This document shows, piece after piece, positions 27,553 through 37,100 of a stretch of 64,000 bases of DNA; positions within the stretch are counted from its first letter, which is position 1, and each line of letters opens with the position of its first letter. The position numbers and the translations under genes are program-made. This DNA is from Bradyrhizobium diazoefficiens (GTDB lineage: Bacteria > Pseudomonadota > Alphaproteobacteria > Rhizobiales > Xanthobacteraceae), in the NCBI RefSeq assembly GCF_016616885.1, contig NZ_CP067102.1, positions 5,050,501 through 5,114,500 on the forward strand. The letters run 5' to 3'. Under the pieces are notes generated by a model. It had not been told where the DNA came from, did no database searches, and was given only the letters and a program-made list of their open reading frames with translations.

Positions 27553-28655
27553 GACGGACTCCCCATAGTGAGCAGATGATTATCCCGGAGCAGATCGCGC
27601 CAGAGATCGCGCGCGCCGAACGCTCCGGATTTCGAGATGACATCGACGCCGCACCAGCGGCCGCCCTGCAGCGTCGAGCGCGGCAAGCCCGGCACGATAC
27701 GCCCTGTCACCCGCAGCGCGTGCGCGCCGAGTGCAAGGCATACGGCCTTCAGCGTCTCTCCACCAGCTACGATCAGGGTTCCAGGCGGATCGAGCGCCGC
27801 GATCAGCACCATCAGCTCGCGAGCGATCCGGTGTGCGGCGTCAGTGCGCGACAGTCCTTCGGCAAGCGAGAACTTCACCAACGCCACGCCGCTATCGGCC
27901 AGCTTGCGTTGAACGACCGCGCTACCGTCGCCCTCGGCGAGCGCAACAGTGGCGTCGCCACATGCGTCCAGCTGGGAGGCGGTGGCGGCCTGGTCCGAGC
28001 CGAACAGCCCGAGCACCGGGCGCTTCAATTTCGAAAGCGCATCTGCGCGATGGCCGCGCGCGAGTGCGCCGGCCAGCCCGCCACTGCCGCACCACAGCAC
28101 CGGCCCGGGCATCCGCCGCGCCATCTCGACGACGCGATCGAGGTCGAGGTCGCTCTCGGCATCGAAGACCTGAACGCCGCCCTCCGCCAGCGTGTCGGCG
28201 CTGCCGCGCTGCGCCTCGATGCCATCTCGTCTCAATTGGTCCAGCAGATTGTCGTCGACGCGATGCCAGTCGCCGTCCGCCGTCCGCGCATATTGCTGGG
28301 CATCGACGGTGCGGCGTCCCTGATAGTCGAAGGCAGGCGCGACCACGCATGACGCCCAGTGGCCGGTGCTCAGGCAGGCGCCGAGCTCGGCTGCCCATGC
28401 ACCGCGAAGCAGGCTATCCACTTTCTTGTAGGCGATCGTGCCGTCGCGAAGCAGCGGCGCCATCCGGCCGACGATCGCGACGCTCTCCGCCTGCGAACGT
28501 TCCCTTGTACCGCTGTCGATCGCCAGGTTCGGGGAGCCTGACGCCGCTGGGCTATCCTCCCAGATGACGTCGAACGGTCCGCAAAGGCCGACGAACTCCG
28601 CTGCGGTATCGAGCGCGCCGGTCAGGTCGTCGGCAAGCAGGCGGATGCTGGTCAT
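27549..28655 (-). CDS. Four-carbon acid sugar kinase (DUF1537/DtnK-like)
   Basis: A 368-residue kinase of the four-carbon acid-sugar (OtnK/DtnK) family. The N-terminal substrate domain shows LLADDLTGALDTAAEF and the YKKVDSLLRGAWAAELG motif; the C-terminal nucleotide domain contains LIVAGGETLKAVCLALG. It would phosphorylate threonate or erythronate-like acids before PdxA2 acts. Its ATG overlaps by 4 bp the TGA of an 18-codon gene remnant (28652-28705). The exact stereoisomer used cannot be told. Confidence 0.85.
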   Translation of the reverse strand: MTSIRLLADDLTGALDTAAEFVGLCGPFDVIWEDSPAASGSPNLAIDSGTRERSQAESVAIVGRMAPLLRDGTIAYKKVDSLLRGAWAAELGACLSTGHWASCVVAPAFDYQGRRTVDAQQYARTADGDWHRVDDNLLDQLRRDGIEAQRGSADTLAEGGVQVFDAESDLDLDRVVEMARRMPGPVLWCGSGGLAGALARGHRADALSKLKRPVLGLFGSDQAATASQLDACGDATVALAEGDGSAVVQRKLADSGVALVKFSLAEGLSRTDAAHRIARELMVLIAALDPPGTLIVAGGETLKAVCLALGAHALRVTGRIVPGLPRSTLQGGRWCGVDVISKSGAFGARDLWRDLLRDNHLLTMGSPS

Positions 28656-28705
28656 CGTCGTGCCGCTCCCGCGCCAAAGATCTTGCCGGGATTCATCATC
28701 GGATC
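28652..28705 (-). pseudogene. C-terminal remnant of an FAD-linked oxidase (GlcD-like)
   Basis: Between the DapA-family stop and the kinase start, one frame reads DPMMNPGKIFGAGAARR and a TGA that overlaps the kinase ATG (ATGA). DP-x-x-(I/M)MNPGKIF is the hallmark C-terminus of FAD-binding glycolate/lactate-oxidase-type proteins. The frame is closed by a TAG, which is the DapA stop codon, so almost the whole gene has been deleted. I infer that an oxidase gene once sat between these two genes and was translationally coupled to the kinase. Confidence 0.65.
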
Positions 28706-28726
28706 GCCTCGTCGTCCGCGCCCGCT

Positions 28727-29662
28727 CTAGGCGGCCGTCGCGAATGCCGCGGCATTCGCGAGCAGCTCTTTCAATTGAGCCGCCGGCAAGGTCTCCAGCG
28801 GCGGCCGCAGGCGCTGCCAGCCGGCGTGACCGGTGCGCTCGGCAACGAGGGCCTTCAGAGACGGCATCTGCGCGAAACGCGAGACCAGCTCACGCGCCTT
28901 CACGATGCGCGCCTGCGCCGCCGCGAGCTTTGCGTCGTCGTCGCTGTCGCGGAAATGCTTGAAGACATAGGCGAGATCGCGCGCGACGAGGTTCGAGGTG
29001 GCGGTGATGCAGCCCGCGCCGCCCTTGCGCAGCAGCGGCAGCAGCAGCGGGTCGGCGCCGGTCAGCACCGAAAATCCCGGGAACCGCTCGACCATCGCGG
29101 TCATGTTGGCGAAGTCGCCCGAGGAATCCTTGATACCGGAGATGGTCGACGGATAGGCCTTGCGCAACCGCTCGATCAGCGCGTGCGAGATCGGCTGCAT
29201 CGACATTTGCGGGATGTGATAGAGCACGATTCTGAGGCGCTTGTCGCCGATGCGCTGCATGATCTCGCTATAGGCGGCATAGACGCCGTCATCGCTGACG
29301 TTCTTGTAGTAGAACGGCGGCAGCATCACCACGGTATCGACGCCGACCGATAGCGCGTGGCGCGTCAATGCGATGGTGTCGGTGAACGCGGCGACGCCGG
29401 TGCCCGGCAGCAGCTGGTTTGGCCTGATGCCGCCGGCGATCACGGCCTCCAGCAGCGCGGTGCGCTCGGAGACCGAGAAGGAGTTCGCCTCCCCCGTCGT
29501 GCCGAGCATCGCGATGGCATCACAGCCCTCGTCCAGCAGGTAGCGGCAATGCGCGACAAAGCGCGCATGATCTGGCGCGAGCTCGGCGTCAAGCGGCGTC
29601 AACGCGGCGGAGAACACGCCATGTGGGTGCAAGGACTGGGGGTGCAGCGATGATGTCGACAA
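28727..29662 (-). CDS. Dihydrodipicolinate synthase/NAL family aldolase
   Basis: A 311-residue TIM-barrel lyase of the DapA/N-acetylneuraminate lyase family. The family core is present: GTTGEANSFSVSERTALLEAV, the Tyr in LYHIPQM and the Schiff-base lysine in SGIKDSSGD. It forms or cleaves a C-C bond next to a keto acid, with pyruvate as the likely common partner. In this operon it probably works on a sugar-acid-derived keto acid rather than in lysine synthesis. It is divergent from the IclR regulator. Confidence 0.87.
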   Translation of the reverse strand: MSTSSLHPQSLHPHGVFSAALTPLDAELAPDHARFVAHCRYLLDEGCDAIAMLGTTGEANSFSVSERTALLEAVIAGGIRPNQLLPGTGVAAFTDTIALTRHALSVGVDTVVMLPPFYYKNVSDDGVYAAYSEIMQRIGDKRLRIVLYHIPQMSMQPISHALIERLRKAYPSTISGIKDSSGDFANMTAMVERFPGFSVLTGADPLLLPLLRKGGAGCITATSNLVARDLAYVFKHFRDSDDDAKLAAAQARIVKARELVSRFAQMPSLKALVAERTGHAGWQRLRPPLETLPAAQLKELLANAAAFATAA

Positions 29663-29690
29663 AGCTTCCTCCGATCGTCAGATCGATGTT

Positions 29691-29705
29691 GTTCGGAATG
29701 CGAAC
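29691..29705. promoter_or_regulatory. Inverted repeat, candidate IclR operator
   Basis: GTTCG-N5-CGAAC is a perfect repeat in the 106-bp region between the divergent DapA-family gene and the IclR gene. A TATAAT-like sequence follows at 29711-29716. It is a reasonable binding site for the adjacent regulator. Confidence 0.45.
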
Positions 29706-29768
29706 ATTTGTTATAATCTGATCCGTTGGTAAGATCGGGCTGCCGCCGCGTCAAGGGCTGTAGCTGTC

Positions 29769-30620
29769 ATGGCAGGGCATACAGGCATGGCCAAGGTCGA
29801 AAAGAAGGCGGCGAAACGCGCACCGGAAGCTACACCAAAAAATCCCAAGAATCATGTCGCGTCCGTCGGCAAGGCCTTTGCCGTGCTCAAGAGTTTCACC
29901 AGCGAAGCGTTCGAGCTGACGCTGAGTGAGGTTGCCGCACGCGCCGATCTCGATCGCGGCACAGCGTTCCGGCTGATTCAGACCCTGATCGAGCTCGGTT
30001 ATCTCCAGGCGGTGCCGCAGAGCCGCCGGTTCCGTCTCGGCGTCGCCTGCCTCGACCTCGGTTACACCGTGCTGTCGCACGGATCGTTGCGCACCATCGT
30101 CGAGCCGCTGTTGCGCGACCTCGTGCCTGAGGTCGGCGACGCGGCCTCACTCGGCATCCTCGATGGTGGTGACGTCATCTATCTCGCGCGCGTCGGCGCC
30201 GGCCTCGACCGCCACAAGATGGACCGTCGGCCGGGCACGCGCATCCCCGCCTACAGCGCCGCGCTGGGCCATGCCATGCTGGCGCATCTTCAGCGCAGCG
30301 AGCAGATCGAGCGGCTGGAGTCACGGCCCCGCGTCAAGCTGTCGGAGCGAACGCTGACCGATCTCGACGCCCTGCTCGCCCGGCTCGATCAGGTGAAGAA
30401 GAAGGGCCATGCCGTCTCTGACGGCGAGAACGCCTATGGCCTGCGCACGCTGGCGATGCCGATTCTCGATGCCCAGGGATCTGTGATCGCCGGACTGAGC
30501 GTCACCGTGGACGCGATGCGCATGGACATGCCGACCTTTCGCGATCAGGCGCTGCCGAAGCTGATGCGGCTGACGAGCACGGTGCAGGAGATCACGATCA
30601 AGTCGGGCCTGTTGAGCTGA
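29769..30620 (+). CDS. IclR family transcriptional regulator
   Basis: A 283-residue regulator with a basic N-terminal tail. A winged helix-turn-helix lies at about 30-90 (LTLSEVAARADLDRGTAFRLIQTLIELGYL) and the IclR effector domain at about 100-280 (LGILDGGDVIYLARV, IPAYSAALGHAMLAHL). It is divergent from the acid-sugar operon and probably controls it in response to a pathway metabolite. The start at ATG 29769 was chosen as the first in-frame ATG. Confidence 0.9.
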   Translation: MAGHTGMAKVEKKAAKRAPEATPKNPKNHVASVGKAFAVLKSFTSEAFELTLSEVAARADLDRGTAFRLIQTLIELGYLQAVPQSRRFRLGVACLDLGYTVLSHGSLRTIVEPLLRDLVPEVGDAASLGILDGGDVIYLARVGAGLDRHKMDRRPGTRIPAYSAALGHAMLAHLQRSEQIERLESRPRVKLSERTLTDLDALLARLDQVKKKGHAVSDGENAYGLRTLAMPILDAQGSVIAGLSVTVDAMRMDMPTFRDQALPKLMRLTSTVQEITIKSGLLS

Positions 30621-30656
30621 ACGCGACATCGGCCGAGGCGCGATCTCCCAAGACAG

Positions 30657-30860
30657 CTATTCCGGGACGAGCGTCGCAAGTCCGGCTTCGATGATGGTGA
30701 TTTCCTCGCTCACCTGCGCGATGGAGTGCTGCGGGTCGACACCGGTCACGGCCACCAGCTGCCGCAGCAGGTCCTGGCGATGCGCCAGAATATCTTCCAG
30801 CGCATCGCGATCGTTCAGCCGCACATAGCCCTCAACGATCAATTCAACGGAACGAGACAT
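30657..30860 (-). CDS. Small hypothetical protein
   Basis: A 67-residue acidic, helical protein without membrane segment or signal, starting MSRSVELIVEGYVRLNDRDALEDILAHRQ. I do not recognise a family. It converges on the IclR gene (36-bp gap) and lies 120 bp downstream of the rnz stop. Confidence 0.6.
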   Translation of the reverse strand: MSRSVELIVEGYVRLNDRDALEDILAHRQDLLRQLVAVTGVDPQHSIAQVSEEITIIEAGLATLVPE

Positions 30861-30979
30861 GGTACTCTCAATACAAAATTGATTTCTGATCGCGCGAAAA
30901 TATCGCGCCAGTGCGCGGCTGCGGGAATGAAGTCGCGTAAACCTTGACAGGTAAGATTAATGGCCGTGAAACGCACTGC

Positions 30980-31885
30980 CTAAACAGCGATACGATCGAA
31001 GTCGGCGGCGATCCGGACGTTCGGGAAGATCTTTGCCGCCTCGGCCAGGATCTCGTCATCCTCATAGCGGCCAGACAAATGGGTCAGCACGAGCTGCCGG
31101 ACGTTGTTTGCAGCCGCGAAGGTGGCAGCCTCCGCCGCGGTGAGATGGCCGTAATCCCGCGCAGTCGGCGCATCCCGATCCAGGAACGTCGCCTCGATCA
31201 CCAGCAGGTCCGCATCTGCGACATGTTTCGATAGCCCCTCGGTGGTCTCGGTGTCGCCGATCACGACCAGCTTCTTGCCGCCACTCGGCGGACCCAGGAC
31301 ATCCTCCGGATCGATCGTCCGGTCACCTTCGATCGTGACCGGCCGACCTGCGGCAAGCTCGCCGCGCATGGGACCATCGGGCACGCCAAGCGCAGCAAGG
31401 CGATCAGATAAGAGATGGCGGCGCGCAGGAGTTTGGAAAACGAAGCCAAAACTGTCGGTGTCACGATGATGGACCGGGAAGCCGTCGATGGTGAAATCGC
31501 CGGCGTCGACGACCCGCCCTTCAGAAAGCGGTGCGAATTGCACCGCAATCGGCGCCCGGCCCTCGCCCCACAGGCCGGCGAGCATGCGGATGACGATATC
31601 GAGCGTGCCCGGCCCGCCATGGATGGTCATCAGGTCGGAGGTCTGCCGCAGCCCCAATGTCGAGAACAGGCCGGGGATGCCGAGCACGTGGTCGAGATGC
31701 CCGTGCGTCAGCAGAATGCGATCGAGCCGCCGAAAGCCGGCGCCACTCCGCAGCAGCTGGCGCTGCGTGCCCTCGCCGCAATCAATCAGCATGCGCTGGC
31801 CCGCGGCCTCCAGCAGAAGCGCTGGATGGTTGCGCTCTGCCGATGGCACGCTGGCCGAGGTCCCGAGAAATGTCAGGGCGAACAT
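30980..31885 (-). CDS. rnz: Ribonuclease Z
   Basis: A 301-residue metallo-beta-lactamase-fold nuclease that trims tRNA 3' ends. It shows FLGTSASVPSAERN at the N-terminus, the zinc motif THGHLDH and the late HLTAAEAATFAAANNVRQLVLTHLSGRYED region. Length fits the short bacterial RNase Z. It stands alone, 44 bp from the TetR gene. Confidence 0.92.
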   Translation of the reverse strand: MFALTFLGTSASVPSAERNHPALLLEAAGQRMLIDCGEGTQRQLLRSGAGFRRLDRILLTHGHLDHVLGIPGLFSTLGLRQTSDLMTIHGGPGTLDIVIRMLAGLWGEGRAPIAVQFAPLSEGRVVDAGDFTIDGFPVHHRDTDSFGFVFQTPARRHLLSDRLAALGVPDGPMRGELAAGRPVTIEGDRTIDPEDVLGPPSGGKKLVVIGDTETTEGLSKHVADADLLVIEATFLDRDAPTARDYGHLTAAEAATFAAANNVRQLVLTHLSGRYEDDEILAEAAKIFPNVRIAADFDRIAV

Positions 31886-31929
31886 TGCCTACTCTTGTGC
31901 GACGTCGCAGGGCTGATCCCTTTGGAGCG

Positions 31930-32532
31930 TTATCCGCGCTCCGACTGCGCCTCAACCGCCTGCACCGCCACGGTCGCGACCTGCCGCAGTGCCTCGCGAT
32001 CGGAGCCCGAAGACGCCATCACGCCCATTCCGACCGACACCGCCGACACATATCGCGCGAGCGCGGCGGGATCCGAGGTCGGCTTGAGATCGCCTTCAGC
32101 CTTGGCGCGAACGAAACGGTCACGGAGCTGGTCTTCATTCTCGGCGCGGCGGGCGGCGAGTTCGAACGGGACGTTCTCGGAACCGCTGCCGCAGGCGATA
32201 CCGCCCTGCACGAGCAGGCAGCCGGGTGGATTGGCGGGATCGGTTTGCTTCTCGGCGATGCCCATCAGCATCCGCTCGGCGACCTCGCGGGCGGTCGGCG
32301 CTGCGACCACCCCGTCCATCCAGACGCCACGCAATTTGGTGTAGCGGTCGAGGGCGGCCTTGAGCAGACCTTCCTTGTTGCCGAAGCAGGCATAGAGGCT
32401 CGGGGGATTGATGCCCATGGCCTCCGTGAGCTGGGCAATCGTGGCGCCCTCGTAACCATGGCGCCAAAACACTTCCATCGCCTGATCCAACGCGACATCA
32501 GCGTCGAATTCGCGGGGGCGTCCCATGCCCAT
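31930..32532 (-). CDS. TetR family regulator
   Basis: A 200-residue regulator. The N-terminal GRPREFDADVALDQAMEVFWRHGYEGATIAQLTEAMGINPPSLYACFGNKEGL segment is a typical TetR helix-turn-helix (about 3-60); the C-terminal domain (TetR_C type, with PPGCLLVQGG) binds an unknown ligand. It is divergent from the RND efflux genes at 32733 and is the obvious candidate repressor of them. Confidence 0.92.
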   Translation of the reverse strand: MGMGRPREFDADVALDQAMEVFWRHGYEGATIAQLTEAMGINPPSLYACFGNKEGLLKAALDRYTKLRGVWMDGVVAAPTAREVAERMLMGIAEKQTDPANPPGCLLVQGGIACGSGSENVPFELAARRAENEDQLRDRFVRAKAEGDLKPTSDPAALARYVSAVSVGMGVMASSGSDREALRQVATVAVQAVEAQSERG

Positions 32533-32700
32533 ATGCCCGTCTCCTTGGAATCGGCGTCATCCTTCAACCTAACGCCTGATCCTATCTATTTGTTCTGTCT
32601 TTCTTTTCTCTTCCGCCTTCCCATTCTTGCGGTAAGCGGCTACATTTTTCTTAGTGAACGGTACATAAGTATCTTGCGCTGCGATATCCAGCTCCACATC

Positions 32701-32716
32701 TGTAGCGAACACTACA
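32701..32716 (+). promoter_or_regulatory. Inverted repeat before RND adaptor, candidate TetR operator
   Basis: TGTAG-N6-CTACA sits 16 nt before the ATG of the adaptor gene, in the 200-bp region shared with the divergent TetR gene. The arms are only 5 bp, so this is a modest candidate. Confidence 0.35.
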
Positions 32717-32732
32717 ATTCTGGAGCGCGCAA

Positions 32733-33974
32733 ATGCCCCCCTCCCAAAATACCTCTCGTCCTGGCCGTCTCCGTCGCCTTCTCGGCGGCGTTGCGATCGT
32801 GGGCGCCCTCGCCGTGGCCGGCTTGATCGCGACCGGCCACTATTTCCGTTCGGCCCAGGCGACCGCAACGGCGGCCGCGGCTGAACAGGCCGTCTCCGTG
32901 ACGGTCGCGATGATCGAACCGCGGCAGACCGTGCTGTGGGACGATTTCTCCGGCCGACTCGAGGCCATCAATCGCGTCGAGCTTCGCCCGCGCGTAGCCG
33001 GCGCGATCCTGTCGACCAATTTTACGGAAGGCGCGCTGGTGAAGGCCGGTGATGTCCTGTTCAAGATCGATCCCGCTCCTTATGAGGCCGAGGTCGACAA
33101 GGCCAATGCGCAGCTCGAGGCCGCGAAGGCGCGCGTGGTCTTCACCCAGAGCGAGCTCGAGCGTGGCGCGCAGCTGGTCGGCAACGCCGTCGTGACTCGG
33201 CGCGACTACGACCAGCGCGACAATGCCAATCGCGAAGCCGTCGCCAATGTGAAGGCGGCCGAAGCGACGCTCCAGACCGCAAAACTCAATCTCGACTACA
33301 CCGAGGTGCGCGCCCCCGTGGATGGCCGCGTCGGCAAGTTCGAGATCACCGTCGGCAATCTCGTCGCGGCCGGCACTGCCTCCCCGGTCCTGACTTCGCT
33401 GGTCTCGGTCAATCCGATCTACGCCTCGTTCGACGCGGACGAGGAGGTTGTGCTGCGCGCGTTGAACTCGATCGCGGATGCGTCCGGAAAACGCGGCAAT
33501 CTCGACCAGATCCCGGTCGAGATGGCGACCTCCGGCGGCCTCTCCGCGAAGGGTCACATCCAGCTTATCGACAACCAGGTCAACGGCCAGAGCGGCACCA
33601 TCCGCGTCCGTGCGGTGTTCCCCAACGAGGACGGGCGTCTCATCCCCGGCCAGTTCGCCCGCGTGCGGATGGGCCAGCCGAAGCAGCAGGCGCTGGTGAT
33701 GATCGACGAGCGCGCGATCGGCACCGACCAGGACAAGAAGTTCGTGATGGCGGTCGGCGACGACAGCCGTGCGGTTTACCGGCCGATCACGCTCGGCGGC
33801 TCGGTCGACGGACTGCGCATCGTGACAGCGGGACTGAAAAACGGCGATCGCATCGTCGTCAACGGCCTGCAGCGCGTGCGTCCCGGCGCTCTCCTCAAGA
33901 CCGAGGTGGCGGCAATGGGCGCGCGCGGGCAGCAGGCCTCCAACCACAGCAACCAGGACGTGGTGCAACGCTAA
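32733..33974 (+). CDS. RND efflux periplasmic adaptor (MexE-like)
   Basis: A 413-residue membrane fusion protein. It has an N-terminal anchor (about 14-36), a beta-barrel/lipoyl region with VELRPRVAGAILSTNFTEGALVKAGDVLFKIDPAPYEAEV, a coiled-coil hairpin (about 120-175) and LDYTEVRAPVDGRVGKFEITVGNLV. It pairs with the RND permease 135 bp downstream; an outer-membrane partner is not encoded nearby. It probably answers to the divergent TetR regulator. Confidence 0.92.
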   Translation: MPPSQNTSRPGRLRRLLGGVAIVGALAVAGLIATGHYFRSAQATATAAAAEQAVSVTVAMIEPRQTVLWDDFSGRLEAINRVELRPRVAGAILSTNFTEGALVKAGDVLFKIDPAPYEAEVDKANAQLEAAKARVVFTQSELERGAQLVGNAVVTRRDYDQRDNANREAVANVKAAEATLQTAKLNLDYTEVRAPVDGRVGKFEITVGNLVAAGTASPVLTSLVSVNPIYASFDADEEVVLRALNSIADASGKRGNLDQIPVEMATSGGLSAKGHIQLIDNQVNGQSGTIRVRAVFPNEDGRLIPGQFARVRMGQPKQQALVMIDERAIGTDQDKKFVMAVGDDSRAVYRPITLGGSVDGLRIVTAGLKNGDRIVVNGLQRVRPGALLKTEVAAMGARGQQASNHSNQDVVQR

Positions 33975-33980
33975 CGACCT

Positions 33981-34074
33981 CGTTCCGGGCCCCGCACCCG
34001 GAATGACGACGACACAACGACCAAGACATCGCATCTCGATTCCGGGTTCGTGGGTATCGCCCACGTCCCGGGAT
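33981..34074. repeat. Two palindromic repeat units between RND genes
   Basis: Two hairpins lie between the adaptor and permease genes. TTCCGGG/CCCGGAA (33983-33989 and 33997-34003) is followed by GAATGACG-type sequence. A longer two-part stem, ATTCCGGG/CCCGGGAT with CGTGGG/CCCACG inside, covers 34039-34074. CCGGAATGACG palindromes of this kind recur between Bradyrhizobium genes. Here they may set the adaptor-to-permease expression ratio. Confidence 0.5.
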
Positions 34075-34109
34075 AACGGGAGAGCTGTCGCTCGCGCAGG
34101 GGCAAAACC

Positions 34110-37100
34110 ATGAATCTCTCGAAGTTCTTCATTGATCGTCCGATTTTCGCCGGCGTGCTGTCAGTCCTGATTTTCCTCGCAGGCCTGATCTCGCTGTTCG
34201 CAATGCCGATCTCGGAATATCCCGACGTCGTGCCGCCTTCGGTGGTGGTTCGCGCGACCTATCCCGGCGCCAATCCCAAGGTGATTGCAGAAACAGTCGC
34301 GACGCCGATCGAGGAGCAGATCAACGGCGTCGAAGGCATGCTGTACATGTCGAGCCAGGCGACCACCGACGGCGCGATGACGCTGACGGTGACGTTCCGG
34401 CTTGGCACCGATCCTGACAAGGCGACACAGCTGGTGCAGAACCGCGTGCAGCAAGCCGAACCGCGCCTGCCGGCTGTGGTGCGCCAGCTCGGCATCATCA
34501 CCAAGAAGTCGTCGCCCGACCTGACCATGGTCGTGCATCTCCTGTCGCCGAACAACCGCTACGACATGACGTATTTGCGCAACTACGCGGTGCTCAACGT
34601 CAAGGACCGCCTGGCACGGATCGACGGCGTCGGTGACGTCCAGCTCTATGGTGCCGGCGACTATTCGATGCGGGTCTGGGTCGATCCGCAGAAGGCGGCG
34701 GAGCACGGGTTGACCGCAAGCGACATCGTCAAGGCGATCCAGGCGCAGAACGTCGAGGCTGCCGCCGGCGTGGTCGGCTCCTCCCCGAACGTCAAGGGCA
34801 TCGACCTGCAGCTCTCCGTCAATGCCGAGGGACGTCTGGCGAACGAGGAACAGTTCGGCGACATCGTGGTCAAGACCGGCACGCGCGGCGAAGTCGTGCG
34901 ATTGCGCGACGTCGCGCGCATCGAGCTTGGCGCGTCCGAATACGGCCTGCGCTCGCTGCTCGACAACAAGCAGGCGGTCGCAATCCCGATCTTCCAGGCG
35001 CCCGGCTCCAACGCGCTGGAGATATCCGACCACGTCCGCGCCACCATGGCCGAGATCAAGAAGAACATGCCGGAGGGCGTGTCCTACCAGATCGTCTACG
35101 ACCCGACCCAATTCGTACGGTCTTCGATCGAGGCCGTGATCCACACGCTGCTGGAGGCGATCGCGCTGGTGGTGCTGGTCGTGATCCTGTTCCTGCAGAC
35201 CTGGCGCGCCTCGATCATCCCGCTACTCGCGGTGCCGGTCTCGATCGTCGGCACCTTCGCGGTGATGCACGTGTTCGGCTTCTCCATCAACGCGCTCAGC
35301 CTGTTCGGCCTGGTGCTCGCGATCGGCATCGTCGTCGACGACGCCATCGTCGTGGTCGAGAACGTCGAGCGCAACATCGAGGGCGGACTGTCGCCACGCG
35401 ATGCCACTTATCAGGCCATGCGCGAGGTCTCCGGCCCGATTATCGCGATCGCGATGGTGCTGATCGCCGTGTTCGTGCCGCTGGCCTTCATCTCCGGCCT
35501 CACCGGGCAGTTCTACAAACAGTTCGCGCTGACGATCGCGATCTCGACGGTGATCTCGGCCGTCAACTCGCTGACGCTGTCGCCGGCCCTGTCGGCCCTG
35601 CTGCTCAAGGGCCACGACGAGCCGAAAGACCGGCTGACGATCATCCTCGAAAAAGGTCTTGGCTGGTTCTTCCGCGGCTTCAACAAGGCCTTTACGCGCT
35701 CCTCGGAGAATTACAGCGGCACCGTCACCAAGGTAATCTCGGGCAAGGCCGCCGTGATGGGGCTCTACGTGGTGCTGGTCGGCATCACCGCCTTCCTGTT
35801 CCAGCAGGTGCCGAGCGGCTTCGTACCGGGTCAGGACAAGCAATATCTGGTTGGCTTCTCGCGCCTGCCCGACGGCGCCACGCTCGACCGCACCGAAGAG
35901 GTGATCCGCAAGATGAGCGACATCGCGCTGACCCAGCCCGGTGTCGAAAGCTCTGTGGCCTTCCCGGGCCTATCGATCTCCGGATTCACCAACTCCTCCA
36001 ATGCCGGCATTGTGTTCTCGACGCTGAAACCGTTCGACGAGCGCAAGGGTCCGGCACTGAGCGGAAACGCCATCGCGGCCGATCTCAACAAGAAATATTC
36101 GGGGATCCAGGAAGCCTTCATCGCCATGTTCCCGCCGCCGCCGGTCAACGGCCTCGGCACCATCGGCGGCTTCAAACTCCAGATCGAGGACCGCGCCGGT
36201 CTCGGTTATGAGGCGCTGAACGACGCGACCAAAGCGTTCATGGCGGCGATGCAGAAGGCGCCGGAGATCGCCGGCGTGTTCTCGAGCTTCCAGGTCAACG
36301 TGCCCCAGCTGTTCGCCGACATCGACCGCACCAAGGCGCTCCAGCTCGGCGTGCCCGTGACGGAGGTGTTCAACACGCTCCAGATCTATCTGGGCTCCTA
36401 CTACGTCAACGACTTCAACAAGTTTGGCCGCACCTACTCCGTCTACGTCCAGGCCGATGCGCCGTTCCGCGCACGCGCTGACGACATCAGGCAGTTGAAG
36501 GTGCGTTCGTCCTCGGGCGACATGGTGCCGTTGTCGGCGCTGCTCACGATCCGCCAGAGCGCGGGACCCGAGCGGGCCATCCGCTACAACGGCTTCCTGT
36601 CGTCCGACATCAACGCAGCCGCCGCGCCCGGCTTTTCCTCGGGCCAGGCCCAGGAGGTCGCGACGCGGATTGCGGCGGAGACGCTGCCGCCCGGCTTTGC
36701 CTTCGAATGGACCGACCTGACCTATCAGGAGTTCATCGCCGGCAATTCCGGGCTCTGGGTGTTCCCGCTGGCGATCCTGCTGGTGTTCCTGGTGCTGGCC
36801 GCACTCTATGAGAGCCTGACCTTGCCGCTCTCGATCATCATGATCGTGCCGATGGGGCTGCTGGCCGCGATGTTCGGCGTCTGGCTCTCCAAGGGCGACA
36901 ACAACGTCTTCACCCAGATCGGGTTGATCGTGCTGGTCGGCCTCTCCGCCAAGAACGCGATCCTGATCGTCGAATTCGCGCGCGAGCTCGAATTTGCAGG
37001 TCGCACGCCGATCCGCGCCGCGATCGAGGCGAGCCGGCTGCGGCTACGTCCGATCCTGATGACGTCGATGGCATTCATCATGGGCGTGCTGCCGCTGGTG

